64,000 bases of DNA from contig CBDFHF010000003.1 in assembly GCA_965247565.1 (NCBI GenBank), positions 1,798,001 to 1,862,000 on the forward strand, given 5' to 3'. The DNA comes from CBDFHF01 sp965247565 (GTDB lineage Bacteria > Pseudomonadota > Gammaproteobacteria > Methylococcales > Methylomonadaceae). The notes beneath the pieces are model-generated. The model worked only from the letters and a program-made list of their open reading frames with translations, did not search any database and was not told the DNA's origin. Numbering within the stretch: the stretch's first letter is position 1; each line of letters opens with the position of its first letter. A program made the translations under genes and the position numbers. This document shows, piece by piece, positions 34,819 to 44,330 of this stretch.

Positions 34819-37476
34819 TTAAAGCAACGCCTTGATCTCAGGGATACAAGAACCACAATTACTTCCGGCTTTTAAACATTGGCTAACTTCTCTAAAGGTT
34901 TTTAATCCCTGTTCCTTAATTGCCGTTTTGATGGTTTTTTCGCCAACATTAAAACAAGCACAAACCATGGTCCCCGTATCTTCAATGCCTAACGGCGATA
35001 GTCCGCTCAACAGAGCTTTCCGCTCTTCTGGTTCCAACTGATTTTTCTTAAATAGGCTGGTCAACCAGTTTCGCTCGGGAAGCTTACTCTGCGTGGCGAT
35101 AAAAACCACGCTATCAAGTTGGGCATTAATAATGGAGGCAGCTCGGTATTCGTTTAAGCCAGAATCTTGATATTCTTGCCAACTACCCTGTTCATGGTTT
35201 ATTTGGAGTATTTGCTTTACCCAATCTGGCTGGGTTTTGGCTAAAGTTTTTCCTGCCAGCTCATAGCGGTAATAGCCTTCCCCTTTGATTTTGATCCAGT
35301 ACTCAGGCTCTTTCATAGCGAGCTCATTTCGTGACAAGATAAACCCCTGCCAAGCGGGCTGATAAGGCCTTATAAGGACCGGTGTATGTTTGCTTTCCGG
35401 TTGTTTGGAAATGCTATCAACTACCGGATTAACTATTGTTCCCATGCGGCCTTGCTTCGCCAATTGCTCCGTCCAGTGCATAGGTACAAACAGATTGCCA
35501 GGTAACTGGCAGTCTGTAATATGAATGCGAGCAAGCATCGATCCCCAAGCGCTTTTAATAAACGCCACGCTATCATTTTGCAGATTGTAACTTTTAGCAT
35601 CTTGAGGATGCACTTCCACAAACGGTTCTGGTTTGTGCTGGTTTAATTTGGCGGCAAGTCCGGTACGAGTCATGGTATGCCATTGATCGCGCAACCGGCC
35701 GGTATTCAGGATTAACGGGTAGTCTTTATCTGGCAAATTAAACGGGGTTTTCGGGGTAATAGCGATAAATTGGGCTTTGCCGGATTCGGTAAAGTAAAAA
35801 CCATCGTCAAATAATCGCGCCCGGCCTTTGGGATGCTCTGTATTAACCGGCCATTGTATCGGTTCTAATTGCTCGTATTCGGCTTGGCTTATATTAGCAA
35901 AAGAGGAAATGTCGAAATCCCGCAATCCATGCGAATGATTATTTTCAAAACCAGAAAGTGCTGCATGTTCGCGGAAAATATCGGCGCTTGTTTGGTAGGG
36001 AAAAGCTTTCTCAAAGCCCATGCGTTTGGCCACCTCCGTTAAAATCCACCAATCTGGCTTGGCGTTTCCGGCTGGCTTGAACAAGGCACGTTGCCGAGAA
36101 ATTCGCCGTTCGGAATTGGTTACCGTGCCATCTTTTTCACTCCACCCTTGTGCCGGTAACAAGACATGGCTCAACGCCGTGGTGTCAGTGTTGGCCATGC
36201 AATCAGACACAATCACCAACCCACATTTTTGTAGGGCTTGTTTGATCTTATCAGCATTGGGCATACTCACTACTGGATTCGTGCCCATAATCCAGACCGC
36301 TTTGACTTTGCCTTCATAAATGGCATCAAACAATTCAACCGCCGGATAGCCGGGTTTGCTGGCAATAGCCTCACTACCCCAAAATCGCGCCACTCGGGCT
36401 ATGTCATCAGCTTTGGCAAAATCCATATGCGCAGCCAGTTGATGTGCCAAGCCTCCAACTTCGCGACCGCCCATCGCGTTTGGTTGGCCTGTTAATGAAA
36501 ATGGCCCCATACCCGGCTTGCCAATGCTGCCAGTAGCCAAATGGCAATTGATAATGGCATTGACTTTATCAGTGCCGGTTGAAGATTGATTAATACCTTG
36601 GCTATATAGACTCATAACTTTTTTATGGCTGACAAACCAGTCATAAAAACGCTGCACGTCGGCTATGGATAATTGGCAATAGTCCGCAACCTGAGCGATA
36701 GTGCTAGCACCAATACTTGCCATTGCCAACGCATCGTTAAAACCTTCAGTATGTTTATTGACGTACTCTTTATCGATAGCATCCCGGCTATGCAAATGAT
36801 GTAACAAGCCACCAAACAACATGGCATCAGAACCGCTGGCCAGTGGCAAATGTAAATCAGCAATGTCGCAGGTATTGGTCTTGCGAGGATCAATGACTAC
36901 AATTTTTAAATTGGGGTTGTCCGCTTTTGCAGCCCGGATACGTTGAAAAATGACCGGATGACACCAAGCCGTATTTGAGCCTATCAGTAAGATCAAGTCG
37001 GCAAGTTCAAAATCCTCATAACAACCCGGCACGGTATCGGAGCCAAAGGCACGTTTGTGGCCTGCTACGGATGACGACATACACAACCGGCTATTGGTGT
37101 CCATATTGGCACTACCGATAAAGCCTTTCATAAGCTTGTTGGCGACATAATAATCCTCAGTCAATAACTGCCCAGAGCCATAAAATGCCACGGCATCAGC
37201 ACCATATTGCTTTATGGTTGCTAATAATGAATTAGCCACAAAATCCAAAGCGGTATCCCAACTACAGTCTTGGTTATGTATTTTAGGTTGCAATAAGCGA
37301 CCCTCAAATCCAATGGTTTCATCTAATGCCGATCCCTTGGAACATAAGCGGCCAAAATTGGCTGGATGAGATTTGTCACCCTGAATAATGATCTGATGGC
37401 TATGCTCATTTACCGTTGCAGAAATGCCACAGCCTACGCCACAGTAGGGGCAGGTGGTTTTGATGATTTGATTCAT
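34819..37476 (-). CDS. nasA: Assimilatory nitrate reductase, molybdopterin catalytic subunit
   Basis: An 885-residue cytoplasmic enzyme reducing nitrate to nitrite. The N-terminal [4Fe-4S] site is C9-C12-C16 and C45 (TCPYCGVGC, RLCSKG). Molybdopterin-binding blocks include GSNTAWCHPV, GTNPVVSMP and NTGRLRDQWHTMTRTG. The C-terminus carries an extra BFD-like [2Fe-2S] domain (VCACFNVGE ... SNCGSCIPEIKALL) for receiving electrons. Last gene of the operon, overlapping the FAD oxidoreductase by four bases. Confidence 0.96.
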   Translation of the reverse strand: MNQIIKTTCPYCGVGCGISATVNEHSHQIIIQGDKSHPANFGRLCSKGSALDETIGFEGRLLQPKIHNQDCSWDTALDFVANSLLATIKQYGADAVAFYGSGQLLTEDYYVANKLMKGFIGSANMDTNSRLCMSSSVAGHKRAFGSDTVPGCYEDFELADLILLIGSNTAWCHPVIFQRIRAAKADNPNLKIVVIDPRKTNTCDIADLHLPLASGSDAMLFGGLLHHLHSRDAIDKEYVNKHTEGFNDALAMASIGASTIAQVADYCQLSIADVQRFYDWFVSHKKVMSLYSQGINQSSTGTDKVNAIINCHLATGSIGKPGMGPFSLTGQPNAMGGREVGGLAHQLAAHMDFAKADDIARVARFWGSEAIASKPGYPAVELFDAIYEGKVKAVWIMGTNPVVSMPNADKIKQALQKCGLVIVSDCMANTDTTALSHVLLPAQGWSEKDGTVTNSERRISRQRALFKPAGNAKPDWWILTEVAKRMGFEKAFPYQTSADIFREHAALSGFENNHSHGLRDFDISSFANISQAEYEQLEPIQWPVNTEHPKGRARLFDDGFYFTESGKAQFIAITPKTPFNLPDKDYPLILNTGRLRDQWHTMTRTGLAAKLNQHKPEPFVEVHPQDAKSYNLQNDSVAFIKSAWGSMLARIHITDCQLPGNLFVPMHWTEQLAKQGRMGTIVNPVVDSISKQPESKHTPVLIRPYQPAWQGFILSRNELAMKEPEYWIKIKGEGYYRYELAGKTLAKTQPDWVKQILQINHEQGSWQEYQDSGLNEYRAASIINAQLDSVVFIATQSKLPERNWLTSLFKKNQLEPEERKALLSGLSPLGIEDTGTMVCACFNVGEKTIKTAIKEQGLKTFREVSQCLKAGSNCGSCIPEIKALL

Positions 37477-38723
37477 TCATAACTCCTTTTATGTGTTGCA
37501 ACGGCCTCCCCGAAGATGAGATTGTCTCTTATGTCGGCAATAGGCTGAGCTTGCTCCATGAGTTCCTGATACCACCTGCCATCCGTCGTATCTCCGTAAA
37601 GCACAGCACCACTAATTTTTTGAGCTTTAATGATTAATTTTTTATAAACGCCTAGCGCCGGGTCAGTAAAGCGTATGATTTCACTGTGCTGATCGCCAAT
37701 AAAATCACCCATCGAAAATAAGTTAATGCCTGTGACTTTTAATTTAGTTGCGGTAGGTAAAGTCATGTATTCAGCAACGCCATGGGCACTCAAATGATTG
37801 GCACAGACCTTGGCTTGCTCGAATAAAGGCGCCACTAAACCAAAGGTATCGCCACGATGCTGGATGCACTCACCAACTGCATACACACAAGGGTCGTAGC
37901 TTTGTAAGGTATCGTTGACCACAATACCGCGTTCACAATAAAGCCCGGCTTTTTGGGCTAAGCTGATGTTGGGGCGGACGCCAATGGCCATGATGAATAG
38001 GTCACAGTCCAGCTCGGTTCCGTCCGCAAAACGCACGGCATGAATATGTTGGTTTTTGTCGCCAATGAGTTCTTGAGTTTTAGCATTCATCTTAAAACTC
38101 AAGCCCCGCTGTTCTAAAGCGGTTTGCAGCATCTTGCCAGCTTGGCTATCGATTTGCCTGTTTAATAACAGATCAGTATTATGCACAACTGTTACTGACA
38201 TGCCCCTGAGTGCCAGGCCATAAGCCGCTTCCAACCCTAATAAACCACCCCCTAAGACCACGGCTGTTTTATGGTTTTGGCTATAAGCCAACATGGTGTT
38301 GACATCAACAATATCCCTGAAACTGATGACACCCTCCAAATCACTACCTGGAATATTTGGAATTACGGGTTTGGATCCCGTTGCAATCAATAAACGATCA
38401 TAATCTGCGTAAGTCCCGTCTTGAGCAATGACTTTACGCAGGCCGCGTTCAATCCTGACCACAGCCTTATCCGGCCCGGCATGCAGGCAGATGGCATGAT
38501 CGGCATACCATTGCCGGTTATTGATGACAATGTCTTCGATAGCTTTATCGCCGGATAATACCGATGACAGCATGATGCGATTGTAATTGCCGTAGGGTTC
38601 GGCACCGAATACGGTTATGTCGTATTTCTCAGGTGCTGACAACAATAGCTCTTCCACCGTCCTCATGCCGGCCATGCCATTGCCAATGACGACTAAACGC
38701 TGTTTTATGGGCACAACGTTCAC
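37473..38723 (-). CDS. FAD/NAD(P)H oxidoreductase, probable electron donor subunit for NasA
   Basis: A 416-residue two-Rossmann flavoprotein. FAD site VVIGNGMAGMRTVEELL near residue 13, NAD(P) site VVLGGGLLGLEAAYGLALRG, and FMAIGVRPN, YAVGECIQHRG. It resembles the N-terminal half of NirB and the NasB-type reductase that passes electrons to NasA. Position directly before nasA with a four-base overlap supports that role. The start overlaps the phzF-like stop. Confidence 0.88.
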   Translation of the reverse strand: MNVVPIKQRLVVIGNGMAGMRTVEELLLSAPEKYDITVFGAEPYGNYNRIMLSSVLSGDKAIEDIVINNRQWYADHAICLHAGPDKAVVRIERGLRKVIAQDGTYADYDRLLIATGSKPVIPNIPGSDLEGVISFRDIVDVNTMLAYSQNHKTAVVLGGGLLGLEAAYGLALRGMSVTVVHNTDLLLNRQIDSQAGKMLQTALEQRGLSFKMNAKTQELIGDKNQHIHAVRFADGTELDCDLFIMAIGVRPNISLAQKAGLYCERGIVVNDTLQSYDPCVYAVGECIQHRGDTFGLVAPLFEQAKVCANHLSAHGVAEYMTLPTATKLKVTGINLFSMGDFIGDQHSEIIRFTDPALGVYKKLIIKAQKISGAVLYGDTTDGRWYQELMEQAQPIADIRDNLIFGEAVATHKRSYE

Positions 38724-39646
38724 AACCGTTCTGGTACTAGCATGCTACCTTCGGCTACCAATACGGCTTGTCCACCTATGCGAATGGTCAAAGTAGCTTC
38801 ACGTTTATTGTCCATTTCCATGCTAATCACACTCCGACGTTGGTTGGGCTCGCCTCGGTCAACTGCAAAGACATGAGTCCCTTTCTGGGTATGCTCAAAG
38901 GAACATAAATACGCACAAAATGCGGGCATGGCACTGCCTACCGGCGGTTCTTCGTGAATACCGATACGTGGACCAAACAAGCGGGTATGGAAATCCGCGT
39001 CTGGGTAGGGCGTTTTGGGGGCAAATAATAAAATTTCTTGAGCTGCGGTCTGGGGTGCTATGGATTGGCTCCAGGCGGCTTCATTAAATTTAGCTTTTCT
39101 GACCGAGTCATAGCTCCAAACTGGCACGATTAAATAGGGGAAGCCGCACGAAACCAAACGTGGCGAATATTTTTTATGATCAAGTTCTGATTGCCCGATG
39201 CCTAAAATTTGCGCTAACTCTTCATCAGTAGGGGCAAAACGATCCACAATGGGCGTCACACTGCGAGTGAATTGCACAAATGTAGGTTTGCTATCTTCGC
39301 TAGAAATGTTTACTGCGATTAAGCCCGCATTTTGTTCAAAATTAATCGGCGTAATGGGGTCGGATAGCTCAATGTCTCCACATAAACCTAAAATAAAAGC
39401 CGCAGCAATAATAGGGTGCCCGGCAAAATCGACTTCTGCTGTTGGCGAGAAAACCCGCATTCGGCGTTCATTTTGAGTGTTTAAGCGATGAAAGATAAAT
39501 ACGGTTTCCGTCAGGTTTAGCTCGCGGGCAATCAAAGCCATTTTTTCAGTATTTAAACCATCAGCCTGCGGAAAAACCGCAATTTGAGCGCCATTGAAAA
39601 CCTGCTTGGTAAAGACATCGGCAATGTAATAAGCGTATTTCTTCAT
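38720..39646 (-). CDS. PhzF-family isomerase/epimerase-like protein
   Basis: About 308 residues of the PhzF (diaminopimelate epimerase fold) family: YAYYIADVFTKQVFNGAQIA, the catalytic-acid region ELNLTETVFI, TPTAEVDFAGHPIIAA-like SPTAEVDFAGHPI, and PPVGSAMPAFCAYL. I choose ATG 39646, which overlaps the nirD stop (ATGA) and has GGAG before it, over the upstream start 39664. PhzF relatives act on small hydrophobic or amino-acid-like substrates; nothing known requires one in nitrate assimilation. Yet it is tightly embedded in the nirBD-nasA operon. Confidence 0.87.
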   Translation of the reverse strand: MKKYAYYIADVFTKQVFNGAQIAVFPQADGLNTEKMALIARELNLTETVFIFHRLNTQNERRMRVFSPTAEVDFAGHPIIAAAFILGLCGDIELSDPITPINFEQNAGLIAVNISSEDSKPTFVQFTRSVTPIVDRFAPTDEELAQILGIGQSELDHKKYSPRLVSCGFPYLIVPVWSYDSVRKAKFNEAAWSQSIAPQTAAQEILLFAPKTPYPDADFHTRLFGPRIGIHEEPPVGSAMPAFCAYLCSFEHTQKGTHVFAVDRGEPNQRRSVISMEMDNKREATLTIRIGGQAVLVAEGSMLVPERL

Positions 39647-39972
39647 AGCGTTGACTCCAGCCAAACTCGATTATTTTCAATTCGTACCGGAAATGTAGTG
39701 AGTTTTATGTCCGCATCTTCAAAGCATTGTCCCGTTATCAAACTGTAATGTTGCTTATATAAAGGTGAGGCCACCATTGGCTCACCCCCTAAATCCCCAA
39801 TCATGCCTCGTGATAACACATTGGCTTTACCAATAGGGTCAAAATTGGCCAGCGCATACACTTGTTGAAGTTTAGTCAGATAAAAAAGAGCAATTTGTTG
39901 ACCATTAACTAAAGCGCAAGCACCAGAATCTGCGCTTAGATCACTTAATGCACACACATTTACCCAACTCAT
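39643..39972 (-). CDS. nirD: Nitrite reductase (NADH) small subunit
   Basis: A 109-residue Rieske-fold protein lacking the Cys/His ligands, as is normal for NirD. YALANFDPIGKANVLSRGMI and GEPMVASPLYKQHYSLITGQ are its hallmark segments. It starts in a four-base overlap with nirB. Confidence 0.94.
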   Translation of the reverse strand: MSWVNVCALSDLSADSGACALVNGQQIALFYLTKLQQVYALANFDPIGKANVLSRGMIGDLGGEPMVASPLYKQHYSLITGQCFEDADIKLTTFPVRIENNRVWLESTL

Positions 39973-42509
39973 ACGGCCTCCTCAAGCAGTTTAAAATGCT
40001 TACGTTCTTGTTCATTAGCCGGACGTACTTGGCCACGCTCTTCCACAAATACAATGTTGTCATCGGATTGGTCACTGTTGATAAAGTGTCGGAAACGTTT
40101 TAAATGAGATTCATCTGCCAATGTGGTTTTCCACTCGCATTGATATGTTTCAATGATGTTTTGCATTTGTTGCTCTAAAACTGAGCACAAGCCTAGTTTG
40201 TCGTCGATTACCACTGATTGGAGATAATCCAAGCCACCTGCCATGTTTTCCATCCATACCGACGTTCGTTGCATGCGATCAGCGGTGCGGACATAAAAAA
40301 TCAGTAGACGATCAATGTATTGGATTAGGGTTTCTTTATCCAGATTGGTGGCAAATAAATCTCCATGCCGTGGCTTCATGCCGCCGTTACCGCACACATA
40401 AAGATTCCAGCCGCCTTCGGTGGCAATAATGCCAATATCTTTACTTTGGGCTTCTGCACATTCGCGGGTACAACCAGAGACGGCAAATTTAATTTTGTGA
40501 GGCGCTCGCAAACCTTTGTAGCGGTTTTCGAGGGCTATTGCTAAACCAACACTGTCGTCAATACCATAACGGCACCAAGTGCTGCCAACGCAAGATTTAA
40601 CGGTGCGCAAGGATTTGCCGTAAGCATGGCCCGACTCAAAACCCGCGTCGATCAATTCCTGCCAGATTAACGGTAATTGCTCAACGCGAGCACCGAATAA
40701 ATCCACGCGTTGACCGCCGGTGATTTTGGTATATAGACCATATTTTTTAGCGACCTGACCCAACACAATCAAACCGTCCGGGGTGATCTCGCCACCGGTC
40801 ACGCGAGGCACAATCGAATAAGTGCCATCTTTTTGCATATTGGCTAGAAAGGTATCATTGGTATCCTGTAAGCCGATGTGTTCCTGCTTAAGGATATAGT
40901 CATTCCAATACGATGCCAAAATGGAGCCCACCGCTTGTTTGCAAACTTCACAACCTAAGCCGCGACCGTGTTTGTCCAGTAAGTCATTAAAGGTTTTGAT
41001 TTCTCCCACCCGGACCAAGTTATATAAATCCTGGCGGGTATGCGGAAAGTGTTCACAAATGTCAGTGCACACTTCCACGCCTGATTTTTTTAGTTCGCAA
41101 TCGAGTACTGATTTTAATAACGCAGAACAACCACCGCAGCCTGTTGCTGCTTTGGTTTCAGCCTTTAAAGCCGAAACTGTGCTGCAGCCATTCGCTATTG
41201 CAGTGCACACATCGCCTTTACTGACGGCAAAGCAGGAACAGATTTGTGCAGAATCCTGCAATGCATCCGGTCCTAAGCCAACTGATTGGTCGGTACGCGG
41301 CGGCAAGATTAAAGAATCGGGATTTTCCGGAAGCTCTATAGCGTTTAAACAATATTGCAGCAAAGTGCTATAGCCATTGGCATCACCGACCAGCACTGCG
41401 CCTAATAAATAGTGGTTGTCGCTACTGACTACCAAGCGTTTATAGATTTCAGCGCGGCCATCCTGATAGGTATACACCAATGCGCCAGGCGTTTTGGCAT
41501 GAGCATCGCCAATACTAGCGACATCCACGCCCAGTAATTTTAGTTTGGTGCTCATATCAGCGCCGTAAAACGGTAACTGCTTTTTATTTAAATGCGCCAC
41601 TACAGTGCGAGCCATGCTATAGCCTGGCGCCACCAAGCCAAAAATTTGCCCATTCCATAAGGCGCATTCACCGATAGCATATATATCAGGATCTGAAGTC
41701 AGGCAATCATTGTTGATGACGATGCCGCCGCGCGGGCCGATTTCTAGTCCGCAATCCCTGGCAATATCATCCCGTGGTCGGATGCCAGCTGAAAACAAAA
41801 TGACATCGGTTTCCAGTTCTTCGCCGTCGGTAAAGCACATTTTGTGAAAACATTGGTCGCCATCGATAATTTGCGCAGTATTTTTGCTGGTATGTACCGT
41901 AACCCCCAAAGCGGAGATTTTGTTTTTCAACATAGTGCCGCCACCTTCGTCCAGCTGCACTGCCATTAAGCGGGGGGCAAATTCCACAACATGAGTTTCT
42001 AAACCTAAATCTTTTAAAGCTTTAGCGGCTTCCAGACCCAATAGACCACCGCCGACCACGGTGCCAATTTTTGATTTGGCGGCGGCATTTTGAATGGCAT
42101 CCAAATCTTCTATGGTACGGTAAACGAGACATTGCGCACGCTCATGGCCTGGAACCGGCGGCACGAACGGATAAGAACCGGTGGCTAGCACCAGTTTGTC
42201 GTAAGTAACGACAATACCGTTTGCGGATGTGACTTGCTTTCGGTCACGATTAATTGCTGTTGCCCGATCGCCTATATGGACGGTAATGCCATGTTCAGCA
42301 AAAAAATTATCGCTGACCAATGATAATTCAGCCGCTGATTTTCCGGAAAAATATTCCGATAAATGTACCCGGTCGTAAGCCGGTCGGGGTTCTTCACAAA
42401 AGGTAATGATTTGGTAATCATCTTTGGTAGCGCTGTTAACTAGGCTACTTAAAAAATGTTGCCCGACCATACCATTACCAATAACGACGAGTGTTTGTTT
42501 GTAGGACAT
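39969..42509 (-). CDS. nirB: Nitrite reductase (NADH) large subunit
   Basis: An 846-residue siroheme enzyme reducing nitrite to ammonium. In order: FAD domain (LVVIGNGMVGQHFLSSL), NAD domain (GTVVGGGLLGLEAAKAL), BFD-like [2Fe-2S] domains (ICSCFAVSKGDVCTAI ... TGCGGC), then the siroheme/[4Fe-4S] domain with CVGSTWC and CTREC. First gene of the operon. Its 5' leader carries a terminator and an ANTAR-type hairpin below a sigma-54 promoter. Confidence 0.96.
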   Translation of the reverse strand: MSYKQTLVVIGNGMVGQHFLSSLVNSATKDDYQIITFCEEPRPAYDRVHLSEYFSGKSAAELSLVSDNFFAEHGITVHIGDRATAINRDRKQVTSANGIVVTYDKLVLATGSYPFVPPVPGHERAQCLVYRTIEDLDAIQNAAAKSKIGTVVGGGLLGLEAAKALKDLGLETHVVEFAPRLMAVQLDEGGGTMLKNKISALGVTVHTSKNTAQIIDGDQCFHKMCFTDGEELETDVILFSAGIRPRDDIARDCGLEIGPRGGIVINNDCLTSDPDIYAIGECALWNGQIFGLVAPGYSMARTVVAHLNKKQLPFYGADMSTKLKLLGVDVASIGDAHAKTPGALVYTYQDGRAEIYKRLVVSSDNHYLLGAVLVGDANGYSTLLQYCLNAIELPENPDSLILPPRTDQSVGLGPDALQDSAQICSCFAVSKGDVCTAIANGCSTVSALKAETKAATGCGGCSALLKSVLDCELKKSGVEVCTDICEHFPHTRQDLYNLVRVGEIKTFNDLLDKHGRGLGCEVCKQAVGSILASYWNDYILKQEHIGLQDTNDTFLANMQKDGTYSIVPRVTGGEITPDGLIVLGQVAKKYGLYTKITGGQRVDLFGARVEQLPLIWQELIDAGFESGHAYGKSLRTVKSCVGSTWCRYGIDDSVGLAIALENRYKGLRAPHKIKFAVSGCTRECAEAQSKDIGIIATEGGWNLYVCGNGGMKPRHGDLFATNLDKETLIQYIDRLLIFYVRTADRMQRTSVWMENMAGGLDYLQSVVIDDKLGLCSVLEQQMQNIIETYQCEWKTTLADESHLKRFRHFINSDQSDDNIVFVEERGQVRPANEQERKHFKLLEEAV

Positions 42510-42531
42510 AAATTGCTCTCATTTTTGGGAC

Positions 42532-42587
42532 AAAAAAAAGGCGTCCTGCTTGAAATGAAAACTCATTCAATCAGGACGCCATTGTCC
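42532..42587 (-). promoter_or_regulatory. nirB leader: ANTAR-type hairpin overlapping a terminator
   Basis: In the minus-strand transcript, GGAC-AATGGC-GTCC (42587 down to 42574) is a hairpin with a hexaloop having A at 1 and G at 4, the ANTAR recognition form. Its 3' half lies inside the 5' arm of a terminator: GGCGTCCTG (42580-42572) pairs with CAGGACGCC (42548-42540), followed by a T8 run (42539-42532). The two structures cannot form together, so an ANTAR protein holding the first would allow read-through into nirB. A first hairpin of the usual pair is only poorly matched (UCCA-AAGCAC-UGGA). Confidence 0.7.
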
Positions 42588-42634
42588 AGTGCTTTGGATA
42601 TCAGGGAAGTTTTGTCAGAATACAATTCAGATGA

Positions 42635-42651
42635 AGCAATGTTGGTGCCAA
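42635..42651 (-). promoter_or_regulatory. Sigma-54 promoter of the nirB operon
   Basis: TTGGCAC-CAACA-TTGCT on the minus strand matches the -24/-12 consensus (TTGGCAC-N5-TTGCW) at every informative base. The predicted start near 42624 leaves a leader of about 115 bases holding the attenuator. Confidence 0.82.
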
Positions 42652-42801
42652 ACTAGTCGAGAGCGCTAAAATTCAGAGTATCGTTGATAGATGAATGAAT
42701 TTTTCCAAGAAATTGCACCACAATAGGCTGTAGTTTTTATCAATACGCACTGATTTGATTCAAAATTGGTTAATGAGTAACGTTAAGTAATCAAAAACTA
42801 C

Positions 42802-42817
42802 TGGCACAAAAGCTGCT
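42802..42817 (+). promoter_or_regulatory. Sigma-54 promoter of the nitrate/nitrite transporter gene
   Basis: TGGCAC-AAAAG-CTGCT on the plus strand fits -24/-12 with a correct five-base spacer and one deviation (C for T at the first base of TTGC). The predicted start near 42829 leaves only about 20 bases before the ATG, so no attenuator fits here. Confidence 0.6.
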
Positions 42818-42849
42818 ATGACCAACAACACATTGATCAGGAAATTTAT

Positions 42850-44328
42850 ATGAATAACGCAGCTTTTAATTTATTCAGCATGCAGGGCAAGATTAAAACC
42901 CTGCATATGAGCTGGATTGCTTTTTTTATTACATTTGTGGTTTGGTTTAATCATGCGCCATTACTAGTGCTGATTAAAGAAGACCTTCATATCAGTGATG
43001 ATGAAATCGACACCATTTTGCTGTTGAATGTCGCTTTGACCATACCCGCGCGAGTTATTATCGGCATGTTAGTCGACCGCTACGGTGCAAAAATCAGCTA
43101 TAGTTTGCTTTTAGCCATATCCAGCATTCCTTGTTTTATGTTTGCATTAGCCGATACCTTTGCAGAACTCGCATGGTCAAGGTTTTTGCTCGGTTTTATT
43201 GGTGCCGGTTTTGTGGTTGGCGTGCGAATTATCGGCGATTGGTTTCCTTCAAGTCAGGTCGGAGTTGCCGAAGGTATTTATGCCGGTTGGGGTAATTTTG
43301 GCTCCGCTATTGCGGCCATTTTTTTACCCAGTGTGGCTTTTTATTTTGGCGCTGAAGATGGCTGGCGCTATGCGGTAGCAGTCACTGGCATGATGGCTTT
43401 AGTGTATTCGGTAATTTATTACAATAATGTCGAAAACCTACCACCAGAACTTGCCGGATTAAAAAGCAAGCAAGCGGCGACTATGGAAGTTAGCAGCATA
43501 CGTGATTTATTTTTGTATATGTTTAGTTTAATCCCCTTGTACGCCACCATGTCGCTACTGGTATGGAAGCTCACCACGGCTGTCACTCCCCTATTTTCTT
43601 GGCCCGTCACACTGACTATTCAATCTTGCACTTGGGCTTTGTTCTTTATCCACTGTTTTAAGCTGGTCAATCATAATGCTGAGCGGCTTAGTAAGCCGAT
43701 TGCCAGTATTCATCATTATCCATACCGTCAGGTGCTTATTTTGGCCCTGGCTTATTTGGTGACATTCGGTTCAAAACTGGCGGTGTTGTCGATGTTACCC
43801 ATGTTTTTTTTCCGAACTTTTAGCCTTACCCAACATGTTTCTATGCTTGATGCGGGTTTACTGGCATCCAGTTTTGTCGTAACCAACATCATTGCACGTC
43901 CGGCAGGTGGCTGGTTGAGCGATAAAATCGGTCGCAAACTGTCCTTGGCATTATTTGTGGCCGGACTTGCCATCGGCTACGGCTTAATGGCTTTAATTTC
44001 ATCGCAGTGGTCGTTATCTGCAGCGGTCGCGGTAACTTTGCTTTGTTCGATATTTATGCAAGCGGCTGAAGGCGCCATTTTTGCTTTTGTTCCCTTGGTA
44101 AAACCCGCCATAACTGGAGAAGTCGCTGGCATTGTTGGTGCCTATGGGAATGCTGGGGCAATTTTATATCTGATTTTGCTAACCTTTTTGTCAACAACAG
44201 GGTTCTTTTTATTGTTGGCAAGTTGTAGTTTGTTGCTGTTAGTGCTGGTTAAGTTTCTGCAAGAACCTCGGTGTTTTATGACCGAAATTTTGCCAGACGG
44301 ATCGCTGCTCAGAATTGAACTGGATTGA
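42850..44328 (+). CDS. narK: Nitrate/nitrite MFS transporter (NarK/NasA type)
   Basis: A 492-residue major facilitator of the nitrate/nitrite porter family with about 12 membrane helices. SWIAFFITFVVWFNHAPLL is the first helix of this family, and GAGFVVGVRIIGDWFPSSQV with a later AGIVGAYGNAGAI are the two nitrate-signature helices. Divergent from the nirB operon, followed at once by nasT. AGGAAATTT precedes the ATG. Whether it takes up nitrate or exports nitrite cannot be read. Confidence 0.9.
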   Translation: MNNAAFNLFSMQGKIKTLHMSWIAFFITFVVWFNHAPLLVLIKEDLHISDDEIDTILLLNVALTIPARVIIGMLVDRYGAKISYSLLLAISSIPCFMFALADTFAELAWSRFLLGFIGAGFVVGVRIIGDWFPSSQVGVAEGIYAGWGNFGSAIAAIFLPSVAFYFGAEDGWRYAVAVTGMMALVYSVIYYNNVENLPPELAGLKSKQAATMEVSSIRDLFLYMFSLIPLYATMSLLVWKLTTAVTPLFSWPVTLTIQSCTWALFFIHCFKLVNHNAERLSKPIASIHHYPYRQVLILALAYLVTFGSKLAVLSMLPMFFFRTFSLTQHVSMLDAGLLASSFVVTNIIARPAGGWLSDKIGRKLSLALFVAGLAIGYGLMALISSQWSLSAAVAVTLLCSIFMQAAEGAIFAFVPLVKPAITGEVAGIVGAYGNAGAILYLILLTFLSTTGFFLLLASCSLLLLVLVKFLQEPRCFMTEILPDGSLLRIELD

Positions 44329-44330
44329 TC

